Origin: Hydrogenophaga sp. NFH-34 | GTDB taxonomy: Bacteria; Pseudomonadota; Gammaproteobacteria; Burkholderiales; Burkholderiaceae_C | Direction of reading: 5' to 3' | DNA: 64,000 nucleotides | Assembly (NCBI RefSeq): GCF_021401345.1 | Contig: NZ_JACBGE010000012.1 | Coordinates: 62,001-126,000 of the forward strand | In this document: positions 43,819 to 52,682 of the stretch, in pieces | How the letters are laid out: each line of letters starts with the position of its first letter | Position numbering within the stretch: the first letter of the stretch is position 1 | Notes under the pieces: model-generated | What the model was told of the DNA's origin: nothing | Database searches by the model: none | What the model saw: the letters and a program-made list of their open reading frames with translations, nothing else | Made by a program: the position numbers and the translations under genes

Positions 43819-44975
43819 GCGTCACCCCCGGTGTTGGGTTTTTTCTTGTTGTGCGGATCCAGCTCGGGCGGCACCTGCGGCGTGGGCACGGCGCCGGGCA
43901 TCACGCCACGGCCCGCGAGCGCGGCCTTGAGCTGGTAGACATAGGCCAGCACCTGGGCCACCGCGGTGTACAGGGCCGACGGAATTTCCTGGTCGATCTC
44001 GGCGTGCGCGAACAGGGCCCGTGCAAGCATGGGCGACTCCAGCACCGGCACCTGGGCCGACTTGGCCACGTCGCGGATCTTCAGCGCCAGCAGGTCGGCG
44101 CCCTTGGCGATCACGCGCGGCGCGTTCATGGTGGCATCGTCGTACTGGATGGCGACCGCGTAGTGGGTCGGGTTCATCACCACCAGATCGGCGGCGGGTA
44201 CCCGCGTGATGCTCTGGCGCATGGCCAGCTCGCGCTGGCGCTGGCGGCGCTTGCCCTTGATGTGCGGATCGCCTTCGCTTTCCTTGTGCTCGCGCTTGAC
44301 CTCGTCCATCGACATGCGCAGGCGCTGCGCGTGCAGGAATTTCTGCATCGGGAAATCGACCGCCGCGAACAGCGCCACCGTCAGCAGCAGAAAGCCCACG
44401 CCCAGCGACAGCCAGGACCCGAGCTGACCCAGGCCGCCTTCCAGCGGCTGCATCAGCAGGCTGCCGAACGGCTGCAGATGGCTCTGGAGAAACTGCCAGC
44501 CGACAGCCCCGAGCACCGCCGCCATGCCCACCAGCTTGACAGTTTCGAACAGCTGCTGTTTGGAAAAAAGCCGACCGATGCCGGCCAGCGGGTCGAGCCG
44601 CTTGAGGTCCGGCACCAGGGGCTTGGTCGACAGGGTCCAGGCCCCGGACGCGAAGGCCACACCCAACGCCAGCGCCAGCACCAGCAGGCCCAGCGGCAGG
44701 TACAGCAGCAAGGCGCGGCCAACCCCGTCGGTCAGGCGCTCCAGCATGGTCTGCGGCACCAGCAGCGCCTGGTGGTCGAAATGCAATTGCCGCGCCATGC
44801 CGGCCTTGAGCGCCGCGAAAGCCGACGGCAGCAGCGCCATGAACACGGCCGCACCACCGCCCAGGACCGCAAAGTGTCCGAGGTCGCGCGAGCGCGCGAT
44901 CTGCCCTTCGTCACGCGCCTTCTTCAGGCGCTTGGCGGTGGCCGGTAGGTTTTTGTCCTGGCTGGAGCCTTCCAT
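43815..44975 (-). CDS. flhB: FlhB, export switch protein
   Basis: FlhB switches export from rod-hook to filament substrates. The 386-residue protein starts with an AE-rich tail (SQDKNLPATAKRLKKARDEGQIARSRDLGHF), has four membrane segments, and a cytosolic autocleavage site NPTH in VVMNPTHYAVAIQYD (about residues 270-273). The Pro/Lys-rich C-terminal tail is usual. It is the first gene of flhB-flhA-flhF-flhG-fliA; a palindrome upstream is a candidate FlhDC site. Confidence 0.96.
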   Translation of the reverse strand: MEGSSQDKNLPATAKRLKKARDEGQIARSRDLGHFAVLGGGAAVFMALLPSAFAALKAGMARQLHFDHQALLVPQTMLERLTDGVGRALLLYLPLGLLVLALALGVAFASGAWTLSTKPLVPDLKRLDPLAGIGRLFSKQQLFETVKLVGMAAVLGAVGWQFLQSHLQPFGSLLMQPLEGGLGQLGSWLSLGVGFLLLTVALFAAVDFPMQKFLHAQRLRMSMDEVKREHKESEGDPHIKGKRRQRQRELAMRQSITRVPAADLVVMNPTHYAVAIQYDDATMNAPRVIAKGADLLALKIRDVAKSAQVPVLESPMLARALFAHAEIDQEIPSALYTAVAQVLAYVYQLKAALAGRGVMPGAVPTPQVPPELDPHNKKKPNTGGDA

Positions 44976-45033
44976 GATGCGGTCTCATCAAGCGATGCGA
45001 CCGATTGTGGAAGCGAGGCGCCAAAACTAAAGG

Positions 45034-45064
45034 GGAATAAAGGCCCTGTCCGGGCCGTTTTTCC
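45034..45064 (-). promoter_or_regulatory. Candidate FlhDC box upstream of flhB
   Basis: Inverted repeat GGAATAAAGGCCC (45034-45046), 5-bp centre, GGGCCGTTTTTCC (45052-45064); 11 of 13 arm positions are symmetric. The arms match those before fliL and between fliE and fliF. The site is about 60 bp upstream of flhB in an otherwise featureless 192-bp gap after cheZ. FlhDC binding is inferred from flhDC in the same window. Confidence 0.5.
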
Positions 45065-45167
45065 GGCGCACAGCGCCCTGATCCTGCTATGCCCGCGCGA
45101 TGGCTGATCCGCCGCCTGCATGCGACGGCAGCAGCACCGCGTGCTCGGCCGGAACCGCCCGGCCTGC

Positions 45168-45794
45168 TCAGAACCCCAGGCTGGCCAGCAGGTCGTCCAC
45201 CTGCTCCTGGTTGCTGACCACGTCGGTGCGGCTGGCCGGGTCGACCACCGGACCGCCCAGGCCTGGGTGCAGCTCGATGGCCTTGTCCTGTCCGGGCTTG
45301 CCCCCTGGCGCGGCCTGCAGCAGCAGCGCCAGCAACTGCTCTTCAATGGTGGCCGCCAGCATGACCACGCGGTTGATCACCTGCCCGGTGAGGTCATGGA
45401 AATCCTGCGCCATCATGATTTCGGTCAGCCGCCCGTCGCAGCGCCGGCTGCTCTCGACCACCTCGTTCGACCAGACCAGCAGCTCCGGCATGGCGCGGGC
45501 CAGGCCCGGCACGCTGGCGATGGTGCGCGCGAGCTGTTCGCCGCGCTCGGCGATCAGGGTCTGCTCGGCCTTGGCCTTGTCGACGTGATTGAGCACCTTT
45601 TCCGCGGCTTCGCCGGTCAGGCGCGCAATGTAGTGCAGGCGGCTCTGCGCGTCGGGCAACTGGTCCACCGTGCCCATCAGCTTGTCGGTGTAGCCCAGCT
45701 CCTTGAGGGCTTCGTGCAGTTGCCGCGTGATGGCCCCCAGACGCTGGAACATCTCGGGATTGCCAGCGGCCCCCGTGTCTTTGTCGTCATCCAT
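45168..45794 (-). CDS. cheZ: CheZ, CheY-P phosphatase
   Basis: CheZ removes phosphate from CheY-P to end the tumble signal. The 208-residue helical protein has the catalytic-site block MMAQDFHDLTGQVINRVV (about 126-143; Gln of QDFHDLTGQ is the active residue in the family) and a C-terminal CheY-binding peptide NQEQVDDLLASLGF. It is 20 bp after cheY in a motA-motB-cheY-cheZ group. No other chemotaxis genes are in the window. Confidence 0.95.
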   Translation of the reverse strand: MDDDKDTGAAGNPEMFQRLGAITRQLHEALKELGYTDKLMGTVDQLPDAQSRLHYIARLTGEAAEKVLNHVDKAKAEQTLIAERGEQLARTIASVPGLARAMPELLVWSNEVVESSRRCDGRLTEIMMAQDFHDLTGQVINRVVMLAATIEEQLLALLLQAAPGGKPGQDKAIELHPGLGGPVVDPASRTDVVSNQEQVDDLLASLGF

Positions 45795-45814
45795 GGCTGC
45801 GTCTCCCGTAGGGC

Positions 45815-46189
45815 TCAGAGGCCCATCTTCTTGAAGATGTTGGCCAGCTTTTCTTCCAGCGTGGCCTTGGTAAAGGGTTTGACGATGTAGCCCGCAGCGC
45901 CGCCCTGGGCGGCCTGCACGATGTCTTCCTTGCGCGCCTCGGCCGTCACCATCAGCACCGGCAGGTGCTTGAGCGCATCGTCCTTCTTGATTTCCGCCAG
46001 CAGCTGGAAGCCGTTCATGTTGGGCATGTTGATGTCGGTCACCACGAAACCGAAGTTGCCTTCGCGCAACTTGTTCAGCGCAATGGCACCGTCTTCGGCC
46101 TCGTCGGCGTCGTTGTGACCGATCTCTTTGAGCAGGTTGCGCACGATCCGGCGCATGGTGGAGAAGTCGTCAACGATCAGGAATTTCAT
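45815..46189 (-). CDS. cheY: CheY, chemotaxis response regulator
   Basis: CheY carries the chemotaxis signal to the motor switch (FliM, FliN). The 124-residue receiver domain has the acidic pocket Asp7-Asp8, phosphoacceptor Asp52 ([12 protein letters not shown]), Thr82 (MVTAEA) and Lys104 (YIVKPF). No output domain is present. It lies 27 bp after motB and just before cheZ, as in many betaproteobacteria. Confidence 0.97.
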   Translation of the reverse strand: MKFLIVDDFSTMRRIVRNLLKEIGHNDADEAEDGAIALNKLREGNFGFVVTDINMPNMNGFQLLAEIKKDDALKHLPVLMVTAEARKEDIVQAAQGGAAGYIVKPFTKATLEEKLANIFKKMGL

Positions 46190-46216
46190 CAGGAGCTCCG
46201 GGCAAGGCGGGTGATC

Positions 46217-47185
46217 TCAACGGCTTTTGACCGTTTCGAACTCTTCTCGTGGTTTCGGCACTTCCACGTGGTTCTGTAGGAATGACAGGGGCAGCGGCCC
46301 CGCGGCCGGCGGCAAATCGGCCGGTGTCAGCCTTTCTTCCGCCTCTTTGGTCATCACCAGGATGCTGATGCGCCGGTTCACCGCCGCGCCCGGGTTGGCC
46401 GCATCGTAGGGCCGGCTCGATGCCAGGCCCTCCACCCGCACCAGTTTGTCGTCCGGCAGGCCGCCGGCCACCAGTTCGCGGCGCGAGGCGTTGGCGCGGT
46501 CCGAAGACAGCTCCCAGTTGCTGTAGCCGCGGTCGCCGCTGCCATAGGGCGTGGCGTCGGTGTGTCCGGCCAGCGCGATGCGGTTCTCGACGTCCGTCAG
46601 CCCGGCGCCGATGCTGCGCAGGATGTCGCGCATATAGGGTTTCACCACCGCCGAGCCGACGTCGAACATCGGCCGGTTCTGGTCGTCCACGATCTGGATC
46701 TGCAGACCGTCGGCGGTGCGTTCAAGCTTGATCTGCCCGCCGAAGTCGCGCAGCGTAGGGTTGTTGGCCACCAGGTCGCGGATCTTGGCGTGCAGCGCGT
46801 CGATGCGCATGGCATCTTGCCGCGCCAGTTCGGCCCGCGCCATCTGGGCGCCCCGCACCTTTTCAGCGCGCTGGGCGTCGCCGCCATCGACCTGACCGGC
46901 CGCCCGGCTCAGGTCGCGCCCACCGCCGGGCAGCACGCTCTCGCTGTTGCCGGTGCCGTCGCCGCCCATCAGGGTGACCAGCGGCGGCGTGTTGAAGTAG
47001 TCCGCAATCCCCTGCAGATCGCCCTTGGACGTGGAGCCCAGCAGCCACATCATCAGGAAGAAGGCCATCATGGCGGTCACGAAGTCGGCGTACGCGATCT
47101 TCCACGCCCCGCCGTGGGCCGCGTGACCGCCCTTCTTGATGCGCTTGATGATGATGGGCTGTAGCTTCTTGCCGTCGCCTGCCAT
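46217..47185 (-). CDS. motB: MotB, stator protein
   Basis: MotB anchors the stator to peptidoglycan and forms the proton channel with MotA. From the ATG at 47185 it has 322 residues. The single membrane helix with the proton-binding Asp is in YADFVTAMMAFFLMMWLL (Asp about residue 34), and the C-terminal OmpA-like domain has LAGHTDATPYG and NWELSSDRANASRREL. The TTG at 47191 is in frame, but AGGGG is better placed for the ATG. It follows motA by 44 bp. Confidence 0.96.
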   Translation of the reverse strand: MAGDGKKLQPIIIKRIKKGGHAAHGGAWKIAYADFVTAMMAFFLMMWLLGSTSKGDLQGIADYFNTPPLVTLMGGDGTGNSESVLPGGGRDLSRAAGQVDGGDAQRAEKVRGAQMARAELARQDAMRIDALHAKIRDLVANNPTLRDFGGQIKLERTADGLQIQIVDDQNRPMFDVGSAVVKPYMRDILRSIGAGLTDVENRIALAGHTDATPYGSGDRGYSNWELSSDRANASRRELVAGGLPDDKLVRVEGLASSRPYDAANPGAAVNRRISILVMTKEAEERLTPADLPPAAGPLPLSFLQNHVEVPKPREEFETVKSR

Positions 47186-47229
47186 GTGCAATCCCCTGTC
47201 GGTTCGCCGCGGTTACAGATGGGTCCCCG

Positions 47230-48090
47230 TCACTTCTTGCCCTTGACGTGGCCTTCGAGCTCGGTGAAGGTCGGGCGCACATCGGAATACAGCACTTTGC
47301 GCCCGAACTCGATCGCCGTCGAGGGGGCATAGCCCTGCATGCTGGCGAGCAGGGTGGTCTTGATGCACTGGAATTCCTTGGACGCCTCTTCCACCTTCTG
47401 CTCCAGCATGCCGGCAAACGGCTCGAACACCGCATAGGACAACAGAATCCCGAGGAAGGTACCGACCAGGGCCGAGCCGATCATGCCCCCCAGCACCGCT
47501 GGCGGCTGCCCGACCGAGCCCATGGTGTTGACCACGCCCAGCACGGCCGCCACGATGCCGAAGGCCGGCAGACCGCCGGCCAGGCGGGTCAGTGCCGCCA
47601 CAGGAGCGTGCGCTTCCTGGTGATGGGTCTCGATTTCCGCGTCCATCAGCGACTCGATCTCGTGGGCGTTGAGGTTGCCCGACACCATCATGCGCAGGTA
47701 GTCGGTCACGAACTCGACCACGTGGTGATCGGCCGAGATGGTCGGGTACTTCTTGAACAGGGGCGACTGTTCGGGCGATTCCACGTCCTGCTCGATCGCC
47801 ATCAGCCCTTCCTTGCGCGCCTTCTGCAGGATGTCGAACATCAGGGCCAGCAGCTCCATGTAACGGGCCTTGGTGAAGCGGCTGCCCTTGAAACACTGGC
47901 CGATGCCCTTGAGCGACTGCTTGACCACTTTCATGGGGTTGGCCACCAGGAAGGCACCGAGCGCGGCCCCCATGATGGTGGCCATTTCGAAGGGCAAGGC
48001 CTTGAGCACCACCCCGATGTTGCCCCCGTGGGCGATGAACACCCCGAAGACGCAGATCATCGAGAACAACAGACCGACGATGGCAAACAT
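47230..48090 (-). CDS. motA: MotA, stator protein
   Basis: MotA is the membrane stator subunit that pushes on FliG. The 286-residue product starts MFAIVGLLFSMICVFGVFIAHGGNIGVVLKALPFEMATIMGAALGAFL, with four membrane helices. It has the cytosolic loop with VEFVTDYLRMMVSGNLNAHEIESLMDAEIETH, and then LPAFGIVAAVLGVVNTMG near residues 173-190. A sigma-28-like promoter lies about 60 bp upstream, after the flhC terminator. Confidence 0.97.
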   Translation of the reverse strand: MFAIVGLLFSMICVFGVFIAHGGNIGVVLKALPFEMATIMGAALGAFLVANPMKVVKQSLKGIGQCFKGSRFTKARYMELLALMFDILQKARKEGLMAIEQDVESPEQSPLFKKYPTISADHHVVEFVTDYLRMMVSGNLNAHEIESLMDAEIETHHQEAHAPVAALTRLAGGLPAFGIVAAVLGVVNTMGSVGQPPAVLGGMIGSALVGTFLGILLSYAVFEPFAGMLEQKVEEASKEFQCIKTTLLASMQGYAPSTAIEFGRKVLYSDVRPTFTELEGHVKGKK

Positions 48091-48151
48091 GTGTGTAGTT
48101 CAGTGAGGTTGCAGGCCCAGGAGGACACCCCTGCCACGGCCACTGCCTTTC

Positions 48152-48178
48152 GTATCGACCGACTCTAGGAGGGATTGA
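48152..48178 (-). promoter_or_regulatory. Likely sigma-28 promoter for motA-motB-cheY-cheZ
   Basis: On the minus strand: TCAA (48178-48175), a 15-bp spacer, then GTCGATAC (48159-48152). This matches TAAA-N15-GCCGATAA at 9 of 12 positions with exact spacing. It lies about 60 bp upstream of motA and downstream of the flhC terminator, so the mot-che genes need a promoter here. Confidence 0.6.
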
Positions 48179-48194
48179 GGGCCACCGTGAACGC

Positions 48195-48222
48195 AAAAAA
48201 GACCCGCAAGCGGGTCCTTTTT
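48195..48222. terminator. Bidirectional terminator after flhC
   Basis: A6, stem GACCCG (48201-48206), CAAG loop, CGGGTC (48211-48216), then C and T5. It is a short perfect stem flanked by A- and T-runs, so it can end transcription from flhDC on the minus strand and also in the other direction. Confidence 0.8.
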
Positions 48223-48240
48223 GGGCTTTGAAGCCGGGTT

Positions 48241-48777
48241 TCAGTGCAAACGCAGGCCGCCGGAGGCGCTGCCTTTGCCCGCTCGCGCCGGTGGCTCGCA
48301 CAGGCCGCAGACGAACTGGCGGGCATTTTCGTAGGGCTCGGTCACGAAGTGGCCGCCGCAGCACGAGCACTTGGTCAGGGTCAGCATGCCGCTGTTGACG
48401 AATTTCACCAGGCGCCAGGCGCGGGTGATCGACAACAGGGGCTCGATCTGGCTGGCCTGGGTCTGCTCGCTGTAGAGGCGGAAGGCCTTGATGACCGTGT
48501 CGATCTCTTCGAGCTCGCTGGCCTTGGACAGGTATTCGTGGATGTTCAGGAACAGCGAGGCGTGGATATTGGGCTGCCAGGTCAGGAACCAGTCGGTCGA
48601 AAACGGCAGTTGCCCCTTGGACGGGCTCTTGCCCGCCACTTCCTTGTACAGGCGCAACAGGCGCTCGTAGGACAGACTGGTCTCGTACTCCAGCACCTGC
48701 AGGCGGGCGCCGAGCTGGATCAGGGCCACCGCGCGTTCGATGTCGCGCGACTCGTTCAGGATGCTTTTGGTGGCCAT
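48241..48777 (-). CDS. flhC: FlhC, flagellar master regulator subunit
   Basis: FlhC binds DNA as part of the FlhD4C2 complex that activates early flagellar operons. The 178-residue product has family blocks ESRDIERAVALIQLGARLQVLEYETSLSYERLLRLYKEVAGKSPSKGQLPFSTDWFLTW at about 8-67. The zinc site has four cysteines, CSCCGGHF (CxxC) and then FVCGLCEPP (CxxC) near residues 137-163. It follows flhD by 29 bp and is ended by a hairpin terminator. Confidence 0.97.
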   Translation of the reverse strand: MATKSILNESRDIERAVALIQLGARLQVLEYETSLSYERLLRLYKEVAGKSPSKGQLPFSTDWFLTWQPNIHASLFLNIHEYLSKASELEEIDTVIKAFRLYSEQTQASQIEPLLSITRAWRLVKFVNSGMLTLTKCSCCGGHFVTEPYENARQFVCGLCEPPARAGKGSASGGLRLH

Positions 48778-48806
48778 GGTGTCCTCCGTGTACCCGTGCT
48801 AGCCAC

Positions 48807-49142
48807 TCAGTGAGCGGCCATGGAGTCGGCGAAACGGCCGGCCATGAGGATGTTGGCGTGCAGCTGGGTCGTCGTGGCGTTGTCCACCTTCTTGACGTTG
48901 TGGTTCGTCAGCAGGTTCCAGACCAGGTCGTCGTCGACGCGGAAGCGGCACAGCAGCATGTTGGTCGAAGCGATCTTGAGCAGCTGGGCGGTGGTCAGCA
49001 TGGCGAGCATGTCGGCGGCTTCTTCGGTCAGGCCCAGGCGGAACAGCGCTTCGGCACGGTCCTGACGGATCAGGTTCTGCGCCAACATCAGGTAGGTCAG
49101 GTTGGCTTCGCGGATCTCGGCCAGAAGTTGTTCGCTGTTCAT
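48807..49142 (-). CDS. flhD: FlhD, flagellar master regulator subunit
   Basis: FlhD is the other subunit of FlhD4C2. The 111-residue product is helical, with EQLLAEIREANLTYLMLAQNLIRQDRAEALFRLGLTEEAADML and SLTTAQLLKIAST-like LTTAQLLKIASTNMLLCRFRVDDDLVWNLLTNH. It is the first gene of flhDC, so the operon's regulators must act in the gap before fliC. Confidence 0.96.
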   Translation of the reverse strand: MNSEQLLAEIREANLTYLMLAQNLIRQDRAEALFRLGLTEEAADMLAMLTTAQLLKIASTNMLLCRFRVDDDLVWNLLTNHNVKKVDNATTTQLHANILMAGRFADSMAAH

Positions 49143-49655
49143 GAGTCTCTCCTAGAGGGTCAGGCGGGAGATGGGCGATTTGCTTACATCTGCTTGCCTG
49201 TTGTGTGTAATTGTGTCGGCCGGTAAAAAAACTTGAATCGGGAAACATCTGTTCCCGTCGTCATCCGGATACCGACACCTTGTCAGCCTTTTTCCTACAA
49301 CCAAGGCATTCACCCGGGCGCGAACTCCGGCCCCGTCCGCGCCCCTGCAATGCCCTCGCCTGACAGAGCTCGCACCCACCGAAAGAACCGAACAGCGCCC
49401 CCGGAAGCCGCCTTTTTCGTGCAAAGCCACACACACAGGCACTAAAGAATATGGCCGGGCCTCCGAAATTGAACTCAACGAACTTCTAAACAGGTTCGTC
49501 GTCCGGCAAGCGAAGCGGCGAGACGGTCAGTGGTCCCAGGGCCGAACCGGCAGGCGCTTCCAGCATTTCCGGTCATGGCGGCCAGTCCACAGGGGGCTGG
49601 CGTTGAGATGGGCAGCGATGCCGGATTACTTTTGTTCTGTTCTTAGGAGTTAACG
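49143..49655. promoter_or_regulatory. flhDC-fliC divergent control region
   Basis: A 513-bp gap without a supportable gene. On the flhD side are a tract of seven A and the inverted repeat CGGGAA-N7-TTCCCG (49239-49257), possibly a site for a regulator of flhDC. On the fliC side is a sigma-28-like promoter at 49443-49469 and a long leader of about 180 nt. The stretch 49258-49440 shows no feature I can name. The fliC ATG is preceded by TTAGGAGTTAACG. Confidence 0.55.
49443..49469 (+). promoter_or_regulatory. Likely sigma-28 promoter for fliC
   Basis: TAAA (49443-49446), a 15-bp spacer, TCCGAAAT (49462-49469). The -35 is exact and the -10 matches 5 of 8 positions of GCCGATAA. Flagellin genes are classic FliA targets, and no better match is seen upstream of fliC. 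Confidence 0.55.
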
Positions 49656-50480
49656 ATGAGCACCATCAACACCAATGTGATGTCCCTCAATGCGCAGCGC
49701 AACCTGGCCTCGACGACCAGCTCGCTCGCCACCTCGATGCAACGCCTGTCTTCGGGCCTGCGTGTCAACAGTGCCAAGGACGACTCGGCCGGCCTGGCCA
49801 TCGCCGAACGCATGAACGCCCAGGTCAAGGGCATGAACGTGGCCATCCGCAACGCCAACGACGGCATCTCCCTGGCGCAGACCGCCGAAGGCGCGCTGGG
49901 CAAGGTGGGCGATTCGCTGCAACGCATGCGCGAACTGGCTGTTCAGGCCGCCAACGCCTCGAACTCCGGCACCGACCGCGCCAACCTGGACGCCGAATAC
50001 CAGGAACTGGCCAAGGAAGTGACCCGCGTGCTGACCGGCACCAAGTTCAACGGCACCAACCTGCTGAACACCTCCGCCGGCCTGCAGTTCCAAGTGGGCG
50101 CCAACAACGTGTCGCAAGACCAGATCAGCATCAACACGACCAACCTGACCGCAGGCTCGGGCATCACCGCGGTCGTGGGTGGCGACCTCACCAGCGCCAC
50201 CAACGCCTTGGCCGCCATGGACAACCTCGATGCGGCCATCGACGAGATCACCACGGCCCGCGCCACCTTCGGTGCGACGCAGAACCGCTTTGAATCGGTG
50301 ATCTCCAACCTGCAGGTGGCGTCGGAAAACCAGGCAGCCTCGCGCGGCCGGATCATGGACGCGGACTTCGCGGTCGAAACGGCCAACCTGTCGCGCACGC
50401 AGATCCTGCAACAGGCCGGTACGGCGATGGTGGCCCAGGCCAACCAGCTGCCGCAAGGTGTGCTGTCGCTCCTGCGCTGA
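49656..50480 (+). CDS. fliC: FliC, flagellin
   Basis: FliC forms the filament. The 274-residue protein has the conserved N-terminal D0/D1 part ([49 protein letters not shown]) and C-terminal part ([57 protein letters not shown]). The middle (about 140-190) is very short, so the outer D2/D3 domains are essentially missing. The ribosome site is AGGAG. It is followed by two GC-rich hairpins and fliD. It is the only flagellin gene in the window. Confidence 0.97.
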   Translation: MSTINTNVMSLNAQRNLASTTSSLATSMQRLSSGLRVNSAKDDSAGLAIAERMNAQVKGMNVAIRNANDGISLAQTAEGALGKVGDSLQRMRELAVQAANASNSGTDRANLDAEYQELAKEVTRVLTGTKFNGTNLLNTSAGLQFQVGANNVSQDQISINTTNLTAGSGITAVVGGDLTSATNALAAMDNLDAAIDEITTARATFGATQNRFESVISNLQVASENQAASRGRIMDADFAVETANLSRTQILQQAGTAMVAQANQLPQGVLSLLR

Positions 50481-50497
50481 TCCTGGCCCCATCCCCA

Positions 50498-50553
50498 GGC
50501 GCGGCTTCGGCCGCGCCGTTCAGGCGGCGGCACCTCCCGGTGCCTGGCCGCCT
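50498..50553 (+). terminator. Tandem hairpins after fliC
   Basis: GGCGCGGC (50498-50505), TTCG loop, GCCGCGCC (50510-50517); then AGGCGGC and GGCACC (50522-50534) pairing with GGTGCC and GCCGCCT (50539-50553). Both are strong, but there is no T-run, so they may stabilise the fliC mRNA or attenuate read-through to fliD rather than fully terminate. Confidence 0.55.
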
Positions 50554-50626
50554 TCCCGCTTGCAGCGGGATGTGCAGACCGCATGCCGCCCGGCGTGCGG
50601 TGCGTTCATCCTGAGGAGGAGCCCCC

Positions 50627-52045
50627 ATGGCCACGATTTCATCCCCCGGCATTGGCAGCGGCCTCGATGTCTCGTCCATCGTCTCCCAACTGGTGGCGCT
50701 GGAGAAGGCGCCGCTGGCCCCGCTGCAGACCCAGGCCAGCTCCCTCAAAACCAAACTCTCGCTCTACGGCACCATCAAGTCCCAGGTGTCGGCCCTCGGT
50801 GACGCGGCTGCCAAACTGGCCGGCACCAGCGGCTGGAACGCGGCGTCGGCCACGTCCTCCAACAGCGCGGCCATCAGCGTCAAGGCCTCGGCGGGCGCCA
50901 CGCCCACCACGCTGTCGATGCAGGTGCAGCAACTGGCCCGCAGCCAGACCACCACCTCCACCAGCGTGGCCACGGATGCGACCATCGGCAGCGGCACGCT
51001 GTCGATCCAGCTTGGCCAGTGGAGCGGCAGCAGCTTTGCGGCCGGTAGCGCCGATGCGGTGGACATCACCGTCGCCGACACCGACACGCTCACCGACATC
51101 GCTGCCAAGATCAACAACGCCGGCGCCGGCGTCAACGCGACCGTGCTCAAGGACGCCAATGGCGAGCGGCTGCTGCTCAACGCCAAGGACACCGGGCTGG
51201 CCAACGGCTTTCGCATCACCGCCAGCGACGACGACGGCAACGACGCCGACGCCAGCGGGCTGTCACGTCTGGCCTTCGATGGCTCCGGCACGACCGGCAC
51301 CATACAGACCCAGTCGGCGCAAAACGCGCTGGCCACGATCAACGGGGCATCCATCGAGACGGCGAGCAACCAGCTGTCCGACACCGTCCCCGGACTGACC
51401 CTGCAACTGTCGCAGGTGACGACCTCACCGGTGTCCATCAACGTCGTGATCGACAACGACACCATCCGCAGCAACGTGCAGGCCTTTGTCTCCGCCTACA
51501 ACGCTCTCAACACCACCCTGGCGAACGCCACCAAATACGACGAGGCGACCCAGACCGCCGGCACGCTGCAGGGGGACTCCACCGCGGTGGGGCTGCAGAA
51601 CGCCCTGCGCTCGATGATGCGGTCGTACACCGACGGCGGCAGCTACACGCGCCTGGCCGACATCGGCATCAGCCTCCAGACCGGCGGCACCATGACCCTG
51701 GACTCGACCAAGTTCGACAAGGCGCTGACCAGCAACTTCGACGGGCTCAAGAACCTGTTTACGGTCAACAGCGGCAGCACCACGTCCGACGGCTTTGGCC
51801 GCAAGATAAAGACCTTCGCGCAAGGCCTGCTCGACAGCGAAGGCACGCTGACCAACCGCTCCGACGCGCTGCAGAAGGCCATCACCCGCAACAGCGACGA
51901 GCAGACCAAAGTGACGGACCGGGCCACGCGGGCCGAGGCCCGCTTCCTGGCGCAATACAACGCCATGGACGCTGCGGTGGCCAAGTTCAACGGGTTGAGC
52001 AGTTTTGTGTCACAGCAGATCACGCTGTGGAACAAGTCGTCCTGA
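50627..52045 (+). CDS. fliD: FliD, filament cap protein
   Basis: FliD caps the filament and helps flagellin fold onto its end. The 472-residue product starts MATISSPGIGSGLDVSSIVSQLVALEKAPL, as in other FliD proteins. It has a Thr/Ser-rich D2/D3 region, and a C-terminal coil with ARFLAQYNAMDAAVAKFNGLSSFVSQQITLWNKSS. The ribosome site GAGGAGG is strong. It lies between fliC and fliS, and a T-rich terminator follows. Confidence 0.95.
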   Translation: MATISSPGIGSGLDVSSIVSQLVALEKAPLAPLQTQASSLKTKLSLYGTIKSQVSALGDAAAKLAGTSGWNAASATSSNSAAISVKASAGATPTTLSMQVQQLARSQTTTSTSVATDATIGSGTLSIQLGQWSGSSFAAGSADAVDITVADTDTLTDIAAKINNAGAGVNATVLKDANGERLLLNAKDTGLANGFRITASDDDGNDADASGLSRLAFDGSGTTGTIQTQSAQNALATINGASIETASNQLSDTVPGLTLQLSQVTTSPVSINVVIDNDTIRSNVQAFVSAYNALNTTLANATKYDEATQTAGTLQGDSTAVGLQNALRSMMRSYTDGGSYTRLADIGISLQTGGTMTLDSTKFDKALTSNFDGLKNLFTVNSGSTTSDGFGRKIKTFAQGLLDSEGTLTNRSDALQKAITRNSDEQTKVTDRATRAEARFLAQYNAMDAAVAKFNGLSSFVSQQITLWNKSS

Positions 52046-52072
52046 CGCCGACGGCGGACAGGCGCTCCGGCA

Positions 52073-52117
52073 GGCCTGTGGCGGTGCGGACGGCACGGCC
52101 GCAGGCCTTTTTTTCTT
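52073..52117 (+). terminator. Rho-independent terminator after fliD
   Basis: A 15-bp stem (52073-52087 with 52093-52107; one mismatch, one G-T pair), a five-base loop, and a T7CTT run. It closes the fliC/fliD transcript, so fliS should have its own promoter. Confidence 0.88.
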
Positions 52118-52187
52118 GAGCCAGACGGCTCCATTGCAAGCCGCGGAAAACGTACCAATTTTTACCGCTTATGTCCTCAGAGGCCAC

Positions 52188-52214
52188 TTCAGACCCGCGT
52201 GTCGATGCCGATAA
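52188..52214 (+). promoter_or_regulatory. Sigma-28 promoter for fliS
   Basis: TTCA (52188-52191), a 15-bp spacer, then GCCGATAA (52207-52214), a perfect -10 of the FliA consensus; the -35 has 2 of 4 matches. It lies 31 bp upstream of the fliS ATG and just after the fliD terminator. Confidence 0.65.
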
Positions 52215-52245
52215 AAATCAGCATCAGACCCAAGGAATCGAGCCC

Positions 52246-52680
52246 ATGTTCACCTCTGTCCGCTCCCGTGCCGTCGCCGCCTACCAGCGCATTGCCGCCG
52301 AGACCAGCGTGCAGAGCGCGGACCCGCACCAGCTGGTGGACCTGCTGTTCGACGCCCTGCTGCAATCGATCTCGAACGCCCGCGGTGCCATGGCACGGGG
52401 CGACATCGCGGCCAAGGGCGCTGCCATCGGCAAGGCCGTCCGCATCATCGAGGAAGGCCTCAAGGCAGGCCTGAACCAGCAGCAGGGGGGCGAGATCGCT
52501 GCGAGCCTGCACCAACTCTACAGCTACAGCGTGCTGCGCCTGACCCAGGCCAACCTGCGCAACGACCCGCAGGCGCTGGAAGAAGTGCTCCACCTCATGG
52601 AACCCGTCGCCGAATCATGGAAGCTCATCAAAACGCCCTCGCCCACCCAGCCCACCGTCGTTTCGAGCCATGGAGCGTGA
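52246..52680 (+). CDS. fliS: FliS, flagellin chaperone
   Basis: FliS keeps flagellin from polymerising before export. From the ATG at 52246 the product has 144 residues, starting MFTSVRSRAVAAYQRIAAETSVQSADPHQLVDLLFDALLQSISNARGAM, the family signature. It then has GDIAAKGAAIGKAVRIIEEGLKAGLN. An ATG at 52171 is in frame but lies upstream of the -10 box, so it is rejected. It ends in a Ser/Thr/Pro tail and is followed by fliT after two bases. Confidence 0.95.
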   Translation: MFTSVRSRAVAAYQRIAAETSVQSADPHQLVDLLFDALLQSISNARGAMARGDIAAKGAAIGKAVRIIEEGLKAGLNQQQGGEIAASLHQLYSYSVLRLTQANLRNDPQALEEVLHLMEPVAESWKLIKTPSPTQPTVVSSHGA

Positions 52681-52682
52681 TC

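Noticed and set aside
49258..49440. A small gene between flhD and fliC
   Set aside because: Short frames here lack ribosome sites and any recognisable sequence.
52171..52245. Longer N-terminus for fliS
   Set aside because: It would start upstream of a perfect sigma-28 -10 box and before the conserved MFTSVRSRAVAAYQ start.
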